A DNA stretch of 64,000 nucleotides, from NCBI GenBank assembly GCA_020846195.1, contig JADLEJ010000004.1, positions 124,001 to 188,000 of the forward strand. Reading direction: 5' to 3'. Positions 1 through 7,775 of the stretch are shown one piece after another (position 1 is the first letter of the stretch; every line of letters begins with the position of its first letter). The notes below the pieces were generated by a model that saw nothing but the letters and a program-made list of their open reading frames with translations, was not told where the DNA came from and did no database searches. A program made the position numbers and the translations under genes. The DNA comes from Nitrospira sp. (lineage in GTDB: Bacteria; Nitrospirota; Nitrospiria; Nitrospirales; Nitrospiraceae).

Positions 1-1416
1 CACCAGCCCCAAATCGTCCAACAGCGAGGGCCGCAAATCCAGCGCCAGGTTTCGCACTCGCGCCAAAAGCTGATCGCTGATCTCGATGCTTTCGTTCAAC
101 TCCATCGAGGATTCGGTCCCTTGCCCATCGCGCTGCACCTGCTGCAAATTCAATTTGAGCGCCGTCAGGAGCTGGCCGATTTCATCGTGGAGATCCTGCG
201 CCACGGCGCGCCGCTCCGCTTCCTGTACCTCGAAGAGGCGCTGAGCCAGCGTCCGGGCACGCACGGTCGCACTGCCGAGTTCGGCCGTTCGCTCGGCGAC
301 GCGCGCCTCCAAGGTCGCATGCGCCTCCCGAAGTAGATCCTCCGTCTTTCTCCACTCCGTCACATCGTCCACAATGAAGGAGCACCGCACGGCTCCATTC
401 GCTTTGTTCCCGATCAGCGAGACCGTCGCCAGCAGCGAGCGCCGGTCGGCTTTGCCCTCGCATACGTTGCGATGTTCATACTCAAACCGCACCGGCGACT
501 GCTCCTTGATGCAGAGACGATAGTGATTCAGCCACATGCGGATGACTTCCCGAGACAGCCCCAGCTCGGAGGCGGTTCGCCCGCGCATCGCCTCCTGCGT
601 CGTGCCCATAAAACTGGCCATCGCCCGGTTGACCGACAGGTTCCGGATGTCGTCATCAAGGATTTCCACCACACCCATCATGAGCGAGGCGCTTTCAAAG
701 AACGCCTGCAGCGTGACTTCACTGTGTTTGTACGACGCCTCCGTTTTCAGCTTCGCGGTGATGTCGTGCGCGATGGTGGACATGCCCACGACCGCCCCGA
801 ATTGGTTTCGAATCGGCGACCGGCTTAGCGACAACGCAATTGCCGATCCATTGCGGTGCAGCCACACCGTGTCATACGGAGGCACGGCTTCCCCGGAGAC
901 GAGCTGCCGGCTTGCCACCGCTTCTTCGCGCGCCTGCTCCGAGGCCATGATCGCGTTCAGGGGATGGCCGATCCGTTCAGCGGCGTCATAGCCAAACAGG
1001 CGTTCCGCCGCCCCATTCCAGCTCGTGATCGTTCCATCGACATCCTGACTGATGATCGCATCCACCGATGAATTGACCAGCGCCGCCAATCGCCTGGCGT
1101 TTCGATCCAGGACAGCCGCGCGGCTCCGGTTCACCAGCACCGCCACAACCCAGAAGACTGTGACGCTGAGTGTACGGTTCAGAAAAGCCACATCCGCGGG
1201 AATACCGGCTGGAGAAAGAGCCCATCCAGCATAGGTGAAGAGCGTCGCCAGGCCTGCGACAAGGTAGGCTGCCCACATCTGCTCTAGCCACAGGGTAAGC
1301 ACAATCGGCACCGCATGGAACAGAAACTCCTGATCCCCCAGCGGCGTGAAACAATCGAACAGAAACGTCCCCGCCAGGATCAGACCGATGGCGATATGAA
1401 TTCGGCGTGTCGTCAT
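1..1416 (-). CDS. PAS-domain sensor histidine kinase, NarX/DegS-type (3' end cut by window edge)
   Basis: Signal-sensing kinase that should phosphorylate a partner response regulator not seen here. About 471 residues are visible. The first ~90 residues hold two or three hydrophobic segments, so the protein is membrane-anchored. Two PAS-like regions follow, at about residues 105-230 and 235-355, then a short coiled linker. The HisKA_3 dimerisation box (AVAQDLHDEIGQ) places the phospho-accepting His near residue 409, as in NarX/DegS/LiaS-class kinases. The HATPase domain would lie beyond base 1. I chose the ATG at 1416, where the hydrophobic N-terminus begins. Family assignment is firm; the signal is unknown. 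Confidence 0.85.
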   Translation of the reverse strand, partial: MTTRRIHIAIGLILAGTFLFDCFTPLGDQEFLFHAVPIVLTLWLEQMWAAYLVAGLATLFTYAGWALSPAGIPADVAFLNRTLSVTVFWVVAVLVNRSRAAVLDRNARRLAALVNSSVDAIISQDVDGTITSWNGAAERLFGYDAAERIGHPLNAIMASEQAREEAVASRQLVSGEAVPPYDTVWLHRNGSAIALSLSRSPIRNQFGAVVGMSTIAHDITAKLKTEASYKHSEVTLQAFFESASLMMGVVEILDDDIRNLSVNRAMASFMGTTQEAMRGRTASELGLSREVIRMWLNHYRLCIKEQSPVRFEYEHRNVCEGKADRRSLLATVSLIGNKANGAVRCSFIVDDVTEWRKTEDLLREAHATLEARVAERTAELGSATVRARTLAQRLFEVQEAERRAVAQDLHDEIGQLLTALKLNLQQVQRDGQGTESSMELNESIEISDQLLARVRNLALDLRPSLLDDLGLV

Positions 1417-1577
1417 CGGCAGTAGAGCGGGCAATGATGATGATGACGCCGCCAATCGACCTTAAAATGGCAGAAACAATGAGATACTGGCCCTGTGCGG
1501 CACAAGTAAGCGCGCATGAATGAGAGGCATCCTACAGGAAAGGACCTAACAGAAGCAGCCCTAGGGCTAACATCCAA

Positions 1578-1598
1578 CCATCAGGAATTTCCTGATGG
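1578..1598. promoter_or_regulatory. Perfect 21-bp palindrome between kinase and exporter genes
   Basis: Arms CCATCAGGAA and TTCCTGATGG flank a single T. The site lies 9 bases past the stop of the EamA gene and about 160 bases upstream of the histidine kinase start. No T-tract follows on either strand, so a standard intrinsic terminator is unlikely. It could be an operator for the kinase gene or a processing hairpin. The rest of the 1417-1606 gap shows nothing I can name. Confidence 0.4.
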
Positions 1599-1606
1599 TG
1601 AATACC

Positions 1607-2527
1607 CTAATATTTTGAGCGTTCAGAATCGGCGGGCAACGCCGTGGAGCGATCGACGAGCCAAACACCGGCGAGGATCAGCACAATCCCACAGATCTCC
1701 ACCAGACCGATCGACTCGTGCAGAATGAGCGCCGAGAGGGCCACAGCCGCCACCGGCGTAAGATTGCCAAGGATCGACGCCCGAGAAGGCCCGATGCCTT
1801 GCACTCCGAACAACCAGGCTTGCTGCGCCACAGCCGTCGCGAAGACCACCAGATACCCGAGCGCCAGCCAATCCGGCATGGTCACAGAGGCCATGCCGGC
1901 ATCCAGCATTTTACGATCCGTCCACAGCAGGGGAATCTGAAGCAGGGTCGCCACCAAGACCGTCGTCCAATTCACCGTGAGCGGCGAGATCCGGTCCATC
2001 ACCGCGCGGCTGCCGATGCTATAGAGCGCCCAACTGACGACGCCGAGAAACACCAGCACACTGCCTAACACCGGATGTTCACCGGCCGACTGAAACCCTG
2101 CAATCGATACGAGCGCGACACCGGAGCAAGACAGCAGCCCCCCAGCCCACACCGATCGAAACGGCACATCCTGGATCATCACCGACGACAGCAGCGCGGT
2201 CACGACTGGAGCCGATCCAATAATGACACCTGCCACGGCCCCGCTGACATACTTGAGGCCCATCATGATCAACAGATGATTGCCCAGCACTCCAAGCCCA
2301 AGCAGAAACAGCGTCCGTAAATCGGAGGCGGCAAGGTCCCCCAGCTTGCCTTCCTGCCACCACCATGTGGCGAACAAAATCGCCAGCCCGCCGATATCGC
2401 GCAACACCGACGCTTCGACGGCGGAGAAGGATCCCAGCGCCAGCTTTTGGGCAACAATCGATCCGCCCCACAGCACCGCGGCAAGCACAAGGGCCCCATA
2501 GGCCGCGCGGCTGGACGATGGGTTCAC
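1607..2527 (-). CDS. EamA/DMT-family transporter
   Basis: Integral inner-membrane protein of the drug/metabolite transporter superfamily, 306 residues, with about ten hydrophobic helices arranged as two EamA repeats (first repeat from the WGGSIVAQKLAL region, second from the LVFLGVVSWALYSIGSR region). Members export small metabolites such as amino acids; the substrate cannot be read from sequence. The open frame extends further upstream into the methyltransferase gene, but a GTG at 2527 overlaps the upstream stop as GTGA, the usual coupled arrangement, and places the start just before the first helix. It forms a two-gene unit with the O-methyltransferase. Confidence 0.85.
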   Translation of the reverse strand: MNPSSSRAAYGALVLAAVLWGGSIVAQKLALGSFSAVEASVLRDIGGLAILFATWWWQEGKLGDLAASDLRTLFLLGLGVLGNHLLIMMGLKYVSGAVAGVIIGSAPVVTALLSSVMIQDVPFRSVWAGGLLSCSGVALVSIAGFQSAGEHPVLGSVLVFLGVVSWALYSIGSRAVMDRISPLTVNWTTVLVATLLQIPLLWTDRKMLDAGMASVTMPDWLALGYLVVFATAVAQQAWLFGVQGIGPSRASILGNLTPVAAVALSALILHESIGLVEICGIVLILAGVWLVDRSTALPADSERSKY

Positions 2528-3177
2528 GACACCGTCCCCTTCTTCCGAATCACCAGGACGCCGTCGCGAATCGTCGCCAATACCGCCGTCACGCGCGGAT
2601 CGCCGGCCACCGTCCGGTTCAGTTCCTGAATCGCCGCCGTCTTCTCGTCTGGCGGCGGCTGTATCAGCACATCGCCATTCCATAAGACATTATCGATCAG
2701 GATAACGCCGGCAGGCGACAGCAGGTCGAGCGCTCGGCGATAATAGTTCAGGTAATTGACCTTGTCGGCATCGATGAAGATGACATCGAAGGGACCGGCC
2801 AGCGCTCGCATCGTTTCCAACGCCGGCCCGAGACGGATCTCGATCTTCTTGCCATGCGGGCTGTTGGCGAAATGCTTCCGCCCCAGCGCCGCAGACGATT
2901 CGTCGACTTCACAGGTCGTCACCAGGCCATCGTCGGGAAGCGCCTCCGCAAAGCAGAGCGCACTGTAGCCGGTGAACATGCCGATCTCCAGCACGCGCTT
3001 CGCGCCTACGAGCTGCGTCATCATCTTGAGAAAGGCCCCTTCCAACGGCCCGACCAGCATTTGCGCATAGGCCATGGTCCGTTGCGTTTCCTCGCGGAGC
3101 GCGCGAGCCACGTCGGACTCCGGCATGGAATGCACCTGCGCGTAGGCCTCGATTGCTGGATCCACCAAGCTCTTCAT
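2524..3177 (-). CDS. SAM-dependent O-methyltransferase (Methyltransf_3 / CCoAOMT-like)
   Basis: Cytosolic class I methyltransferase of 217 residues, full length for the family. The SAM-binding motif I is seen as VLEIGMFTGYSAL near residues 62-74, and the acidic FIDADK motif that helps bind metal and substrate lies near residues 134-139. This family methylates catechol-type hydroxyls; the substrate here is unknown. It is the first gene of a two-gene unit and overlaps the EamA exporter by four bases, which suggests that the methylated product or a related compound may be exported. Start ATG at 3177. Confidence 0.88.
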   Translation of the reverse strand: MKSLVDPAIEAYAQVHSMPESDVARALREETQRTMAYAQMLVGPLEGAFLKMMTQLVGAKRVLEIGMFTGYSALCFAEALPDDGLVTTCEVDESSAALGRKHFANSPHGKKIEIRLGPALETMRALAGPFDVIFIDADKVNYLNYYRRALDLLSPAGVILIDNVLWNGDVLIQPPPDEKTAAIQELNRTVAGDPRVTAVLATIRDGVLVIRKKGTVS

Positions 3178-3269
3178 CCATTACCTCTCGACATTATTTG
3201 AAAATCGCCGCACGCATTGCGTAGACTGGCTCAAGAGTCGAGATATTAGCATACGCGAGGAGACCGGAC

Positions 3270-4802
3270 GTGAAGACCATCGCAGCCCTTGAGCCTCTGA
3301 CGACGAAGTTATTAGAGATCACCAGGATCAACAGCGCCGCGTCGGTCTTGTCCTGGGATCAGGAAACGCACATGCCCGCCGGGGGCGGCGAAGCCCGCGC
3401 GGAACAAATTGCCGTGCTTCAAGGCATCGCCCACGATAAACTGGTCGCCCCGGACATCGAACGGTTCCTCACCGCCACCGTCGACCCAGCGACCGGCCAA
3501 GCCATCGACCAACCAGGCGATCTGTGGGACGAACCCTCGCGCTCGTTGCTACGCGAAAGCTGGCGGGATTTCAGCCGTGCAAAAAAGCTTCCTTCCGACT
3601 TTGTGGTTAGACTCAGCCGGGAAACCTCCCTGGCGCAGCAGGTCTGGGCCGAGGCGAAAGAGCGGAATAACTTCCGCCAGTTTCTTCCCAACCTCCGCAC
3701 CGTGCTGGCGCTCAAACGGGAAGAGGCTGAATACCTTGGGTACACAACCTCGCCCTACGACGCCATGCTGGACGTCTACGAGCCAGGATCCACCATCGCC
3801 ACGCTCCGGCCCTTGTTTGCCCAGATGAAAGCGCGGCTCGTGCCGCTGCTCAAACGCGTGACCCAGAGCCCGCATCAGATCGACGACAGCATTCTCCGGC
3901 ATTCCTACGATCAGGCCCGGCAGCTGGAATTCGGCCGGCTCGTCCTGATCGCCATGGGCTACGATTTCGAGCGCGGACGGCTGGATCTCTCCGCCCACCC
4001 ATTCACGACGTCGTTTCATCCCACCGACGTGCGCGTGACAACCCGCATCCATGAGCACGAACTGCAATCCTGTCTTTTCAGCTGTATTCACGAAGGCGGG
4101 CATGGCCTTTACGACCAAGGACTCGATCAGCGCTACTTCGGCACCCCGCTCGGCGAATCCGTGTCGCTCGGCATCCACGAAAGCCAGTCGCGCATGTGGG
4201 AAAACTGCGTGGGACGTTCACGGGCGTTTTGGCAATTCTTTTACCCAGTCCTGCAACAGACGTTTCACCATCAATTGCGCGGCATCGACCTGGAACATTT
4301 TTACGCCGCGATCAATTGCGTAAAGCCCTCCTTCATCCGCGTTGAAGCCGACGAGCTGACTTACAATCTGCACATTATGCTGCGCTTCGAAATCGAGCAG
4401 GGTCTCATCGAAGGCCGGACACAACCAGATGACCTTCCGGGCATCTGGAACCAAAAGATGCAGGACTATCTGGGGATCGTCCCCAAAACGGACGCCGAGG
4501 GCGTGCTGCAGGATGTTCACTGGTCGTTCGGCGCCTTCGGGTATTTCCCGACCTATACGCTCGGCAATCTTTATTCGATCCAGTTCTTCGAGCAAGCCAA
4601 GCTGGAGATTCCCCACCTGGACGATGAAATCGCCGCAGGGCAGTTGCTGGTGCTGCGCCGGTGGCTGGAACAAAAGATCCATCGCTGGGGCCGCATGTTC
4701 ACTCCAGACCATCTTGCGCAGCGGGTGACGGGCAAAGGCATCGACCCGGAGCCCTTCCTGACCTACCTGGAAAAGAAATACGGCGAGCTCTACCACGTAT
4801 AA
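3270..4802 (+). CDS. M32-family metallocarboxypeptidase (carboxypeptidase Taq-like)
   Basis: Zinc or cobalt carboxypeptidase that removes C-terminal amino acids from peptides in the cytosol. Its 510 residues match the usual M32 length. The metal site HEGGH is at residues 274-278, followed by the family motif GIHESQSRMWEN, which supplies the third ligand. No signal peptide is present. The start is a GTG at 3270. It is transcribed divergently from the methyltransferase-exporter pair and looks monocistronic; the 188 bases after it (4803-4990) hold nothing I can identify. Confidence 0.93.
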   Translation: MKTIAALEPLTTKLLEITRINSAASVLSWDQETHMPAGGGEARAEQIAVLQGIAHDKLVAPDIERFLTATVDPATGQAIDQPGDLWDEPSRSLLRESWRDFSRAKKLPSDFVVRLSRETSLAQQVWAEAKERNNFRQFLPNLRTVLALKREEAEYLGYTTSPYDAMLDVYEPGSTIATLRPLFAQMKARLVPLLKRVTQSPHQIDDSILRHSYDQARQLEFGRLVLIAMGYDFERGRLDLSAHPFTTSFHPTDVRVTTRIHEHELQSCLFSCIHEGGHGLYDQGLDQRYFGTPLGESVSLGIHESQSRMWENCVGRSRAFWQFFYPVLQQTFHHQLRGIDLEHFYAAINCVKPSFIRVEADELTYNLHIMLRFEIEQGLIEGRTQPDDLPGIWNQKMQDYLGIVPKTDAEGVLQDVHWSFGAFGYFPTYTLGNLYSIQFFEQAKLEIPHLDDEIAAGQLLVLRRWLEQKIHRWGRMFTPDHLAQRVTGKGIDPEPFLTYLEKKYGELYHV

Positions 4803-4990
4803 AATACACCCGCCGACCGCTGCCACTACGGCTAAAGATTATCGATCTCTACGTTTTACGGCTCTATCGATAAATCTCTTCATTGCGCTATCCTAACGTA
4901 GCAATGGCTAGGCAGTGCGCGTCAGCACCGCATCCAGCCAAGCCCGCGTAGCAGTCGCCGTCCACGCATCGAATAAGCAGGAGCAATCCC

Positions 4991-5404
4991 ATGCCCACCA
5001 TTTTGCTTATTAGCGATGACGACCGGTTCCGAGACTCCATCCGGCAGTCTATTGGAAGATGCGGAACCGCGGTGCTGGGCGTCCCGAATACTCGAGAGAT
5101 TTTAAGACAACCAGGCGCAAGGCAGGTGTTTGGATACGATCTCATCGTCGCGGAAGTGCTGTCCGGAGATCATGACGGGCTCTCGCGGCTCGTGCTGTTT
5201 CGCAATCTGCATCCCAATACACCCTTCATCGCGGTGACTCGTGAAAACGAGGAAGCCGGGCTGGCGTATGGCGGATCCGCCGCGCGCACCCTGCATGCCT
5301 GGCTCGTTCCCGTCACTTCCGATTGCCTGGCAGGGTTAACCGATACGGCTATGCGCGCATTAAACGGTGAATTGCCTCCGGTGCCGGCAACTCACGCGCG
5401 CTGA
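4991..5404 (+). CDS. Receiver-like protein with Asp-to-Glu change at the phosphosite
   Basis: Stand-alone 137-residue protein resembling a response-regulator receiver. The N-terminal strand and acidic pair (ILLISDDDRF, residues 4-13) are kept. The third strand reads DLIVAEV, so the expected phospho-acceptor Asp is Glu. The Thr/Ser after strand 4 may be kept (FIAVTRE), but the conserved Lys after strand 5 is not evident. No output domain is present. A Glu at this site often mimics the phosphorylated state, so the protein may be a constitutive or phosphorylation-independent partner. No kinase gene is adjacent. Confidence 0.65.
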   Translation: MPTILLISDDDRFRDSIRQSIGRCGTAVLGVPNTREILRQPGARQVFGYDLIVAEVLSGDHDGLSRLVLFRNLHPNTPFIAVTRENEEAGLAYGGSAARTLHAWLVPVTSDCLAGLTDTAMRALNGELPPVPATHAR

Positions 5405-5466
5405 AACCGCCGCTATCGTTCAATCGCGGTTGGCGAGCGCTCGGCGCAGACCAGGCCAACGACCGG

Positions 5467-6030
5467 CTAATACCCCATCGCAACGTTGAGTTTAGCGAGA
5501 ATGGCAGGCGCTAGCGTAAATTCCGTCTGCACTTCGATGCGATGCGGAACCAGCAGCGTGGTGTGGAAGACAATGTCGCGGATGGGAATCTTGAACTCGG
5601 GATCTTGAGGCGTGCTCAGCTCGACCGCTTCGACGGAATTCGTGATGGCCCCGCTGTCCTGCGGACCATAGGTGGTCATCACCGCATCGATGATCTCCTT
5701 CACCTTTTCGTTGGGCTCCACACCTTCAATGTTCTTCAACAAAAGAGGAATGACCTCTTCTTTCGCCTGATCGGAGAGGGTGAAGTTTTCAATCCGCTCC
5801 TTCCGGCGCAGGGACATCAGATCGTTGTCGAGATCCTTGCTGAAGGCGCCGTAGGCGAATCTGAAAAACTCGAAGTGAAACCCCTTGAAGCCTTTCCCGA
5901 AGGTTTGCAGCTCGCACAAAAAGCCCAATTGCTGCAACTTGACGTCGCTCAACAATCCATGCGGTTCCGCCAGATACAGCACATAGAGCAGGAGTGCGCG
6001 ATCAACAGTAATCTGATTTGGCTTTCTCAT
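5467..6030 (-). CDS. Panacea/YwgA-like (DUF4065-type) protein
   Basis: 187-residue cytosolic protein. The N-terminal half has the pattern seen in Panacea/SocA and YwgA-like proteins: a helix ending KLQQLGFL, then an aromatic strand (HFEFFRFAYGAFSKDLDNDL) equivalent to the family's YGPfS-x-L region. The C-terminal half (residues 100-187) is not recognised. The frame stays open upstream into fur on the other strand, but a methionine at 6030 lies below a good promoter and avoids that overlap. Panacea domains are best known as antitoxins; no toxin gene is adjacent, so the role here is unknown. It is divergent from fur. Confidence 0.6.
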   Translation of the reverse strand: MRKPNQITVDRALLLYVLYLAEPHGLLSDVKLQQLGFLCELQTFGKGFKGFHFEFFRFAYGAFSKDLDNDLMSLRRKERIENFTLSDQAKEEVIPLLLKNIEGVEPNEKVKEIIDAVMTTYGPQDSGAITNSVEAVELSTPQDPEFKIPIRDIVFHTTLLVPHRIEVQTEFTLAPAILAKLNVAMGY

Positions 6031-6046
6031 CCGGCCTCTCCAGCAA

Positions 6047-6064
6047 TTTGCAGAAAATGGCAAA
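6047..6064. promoter_or_regulatory. Inverted repeat TTTGC-N8-GCAAA over the start region of the Panacea-like gene
   Basis: An 18-base inverted repeat touches the downstream edge of the minus-strand -10 box and covers the likely transcription start of the 187-residue gene. That is a typical place for a repressor operator. The regulator is unknown; self-regulation is possible but is inference. Confidence 0.4.
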
Positions 6065-6093
6065 CTATAGACAGCCGGCACGCGCATCGTCAA
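6064..6093 (-). promoter_or_regulatory. Sigma-70-type promoter for the Panacea-like gene
   Basis: On the minus strand TTGACG (6093-6088) and TATAGT (6069-6064) are separated by 18 bases, about 35 bases upstream of the ATG at 6030. Confidence 0.55.
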
Positions 6094-6118
6094 ATCCATC
6101 CACTGACCATTTGCCCCC

Positions 6119-6147
6119 TTGACCCTCCGCCGACTTTGGTTTTTAAT
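6119..6147 (+). promoter_or_regulatory. Sigma-70-type promoter for fur
   Basis: TTGACC (6119-6124) and TTTAAT (6142-6147) are separated by 17 bases and lie about 30 bases before the fur ATG at 6178. Confidence 0.5.
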
Positions 6148-6177
6148 GTCCACCGGACAACGGGATCGACGCACGCT

Positions 6178-6609
6178 ATGCCCAAGCACGCAAAAGAAAT
6201 GGAAGCGCTCAAAGCGCACCTCGGCAAACATCAGCTGAAGTACACGCGCCAGCGCGAGCTTATTCTCGACGCCTTCCTCCAGCAGGAGCACATCACCGCT
6301 GAAGAGATGTACCACCAGCTGGCAAAAAAGGACCCGCATCTGGGGCTCGCGACCATCTATCGCACACTCAACCTGTTTTGCGAAGCCGGTCTGGCGCAAG
6401 CGCGGCATTTCGGCACCCAGACGCAATACGACAACATTTCCCACAAAGGCCACCACGACCATCTCATCTGCACCGACTGCGGCAAGATCGTGGAATTCGA
6501 AAACTGCGAGATCGAAAAGCTTCAGCAGGAAGTCGCCACCAGAAACGGCTTCACGATTTCCACCCACCGCCTCGAACTCTACGGCCTCTGCGGGCGCTGC
6601 CGTCATTGA
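6178..6609 (+). CDS. fur: Fur-family ferric uptake regulator
   Basis: Metal-dependent transcription factor of 143 residues that in iron-replete cells represses uptake genes. The N-terminal winged helix includes the recognition segment LATIYRTLNLF. The metal-sensing region HHDHLICTDCGKIVEF follows, and a C-terminal CGRC pair completes two CxxC structural zinc motifs. I chose the ATG at 6178, which sits below a promoter and gives the normal family length; the longer open frame upstream is antisense to another gene. It is immediately followed by ferric iron transporter genes. Fur, rather than PerR or Zur, is favoured by that context, but sequence alone does not settle it. Confidence 0.88.
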   Translation: MPKHAKEMEALKAHLGKHQLKYTRQRELILDAFLQQEHITAEEMYHQLAKKDPHLGLATIYRTLNLFCEAGLAQARHFGTQTQYDNISHKGHHDHLICTDCGKIVEFENCEIEKLQQEVATRNGFTISTHRLELYGLCGRCRH

Positions 6610-6619
6610 CCTTCGCCGT

Positions 6620-6649
6620 TTGACCCCCTGCCGTTTCTTTTGCTATATT
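6620..6649 (+). promoter_or_regulatory. Sigma-70-type promoter for the ferric iron ABC transporter
   Basis: TTGACC (6620-6625) and TATATT (6644-6649) are separated by 18 bases, between fur and the substrate-binding protein gene. Confidence 0.55.
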
Positions 6650-6677
6650 CTTGAGACGATTTATCAATTTCAATTAC
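6650..6677 (+). promoter_or_regulatory. Possible Fur box downstream of the iron-transporter promoter
   Basis: The AT-rich segment just after the -10 box includes GACGATTTATCAATTTCAATT. It shares the TCAATTTCA run with the stronger Fur-box-like site at 14119-14140. Its position over the transcription start and its place before an iron uptake operon, next to fur, support the call. The match to the classical 19-mer is partial. Confidence 0.4.
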
Positions 6678-6692
6678 GAGGCGCCGGCGCAC

Positions 6693-7760
6693 ATGACCAT
6701 TTATCTGGACCAGCTTTGCCCTCTCGCAGCGCAGATTCACCGCCGGCTCATGCCGGGATTGCTCACGCTCCTTCTCGTGCTTGGATCAATCCTGGCACCA
6801 CTTGCCTCCTCCTTTGCAGCCGACAAGCTGGTGGTCTATTCAGGCCGGGCGGAACGACTCATTAAGCCGGTGTTCGATGCGTTTACCGCCAAGACCGGCA
6901 TTCAGGTCGATCTGCTCTCCTCCGGAACGACCGAACTCGTGAACCGCTTGAAGGCTGAGGGCGATCGAACTCCCGCCGACCTTCTATTGACCAACGATGC
7001 CGGAAGCCTTGAGCTCGCGCGCGGAGCCGGGCTCTTGCGCCCGCTCAACATGCGCGAAATCGAGCGGGCCATTCCCCCGCAGTTCCGCGCCGCGGACAAC
7101 AGCTGGGTGGGGATCTCCGGCCGCTTCTGGATCATTGTGTACAACACAACCATGGTCAAACCCGATCAGCTCAGCTCCCTGCTCGACCTGGCCCAACCGC
7201 AATGGAAAGACAAGATTGCCATCCCCAATTCAGGCAGTGAATATCTTCAGGCCGGAGTCTCGGTGATCCGCGCGAGCCATGGCGACGAACGCACGAAGAA
7301 ATTCCTGGAAGGCCTGCGCGACAATGCCGGCTCCCAGGTCTATCAAAAAAGCTCCCAGATTGTGGATGCCGTCGCCAAAGGACAGGTGGCGCTGGGCATC
7401 GTGAACCATTATTACGTCTACCGGCATCTCGCCACGCAGCCAACTGCTCCGCTGGCCGTTCTGATGCCGGACCAAAAGGACGGCGCGATGGGCGCGATCA
7501 TGAATGTCACGGGTATCGGTATCACCAAATCGAGCACCCATGTCGAGAATGCCAAGCTCTTGATTGAATTTCTCATCGCGCAAGCCGGGCAAAAGATGTT
7601 TGCCGATCTGGACAAGGAATATCCGTTACATCCGGAGGTGAAGGCAAACCCCGCGCTGGTCGATCGAAAGAGTTTCCGCGCGGCCCTGGTGCCGCTGACA
7701 CGATTGGCCGAACTCCGCGAGCCGACACTCACGCTCATCGAGCAAGTGGGCCTCCGCTAA
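6693..7760 (+). CDS. Ferric iron ABC transporter, periplasmic substrate-binding protein (FbpA/FutA-like)
   Basis: Captures ferric iron in the periplasm and delivers it to the membrane permease encoded next. After an N-terminal hydrophobic export signal (cleavage near SSFAADK) the mature protein begins LVVYSGR, typical of class II iron-binding proteins. The paired tyrosines in VNHYYVYR match the iron-liganding YY of FbpA. Length from the ATG at 6693 is 355 residues; an ATG at 6750 would give a more compact signal peptide, and a TTG at 6651 is less likely. It is the first gene of a three-gene FbpABC-type operon below a Fur-like site. Confidence 0.88.
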   Translation: MTIYLDQLCPLAAQIHRRLMPGLLTLLLVLGSILAPLASSFAADKLVVYSGRAERLIKPVFDAFTAKTGIQVDLLSSGTTELVNRLKAEGDRTPADLLLTNDAGSLELARGAGLLRPLNMREIERAIPPQFRAADNSWVGISGRFWIIVYNTTMVKPDQLSSLLDLAQPQWKDKIAIPNSGSEYLQAGVSVIRASHGDERTKKFLEGLRDNAGSQVYQKSSQIVDAVAKGQVALGIVNHYYVYRHLATQPTAPLAVLMPDQKDGAMGAIMNVTGIGITKSSTHVENAKLLIEFLIAQAGQKMFADLDKEYPLHPEVKANPALVDRKSFRAALVPLTRLAELREPTLTLIEQVGLR

Positions 7761-7775
7761 TTCACGAGGCCCGCT

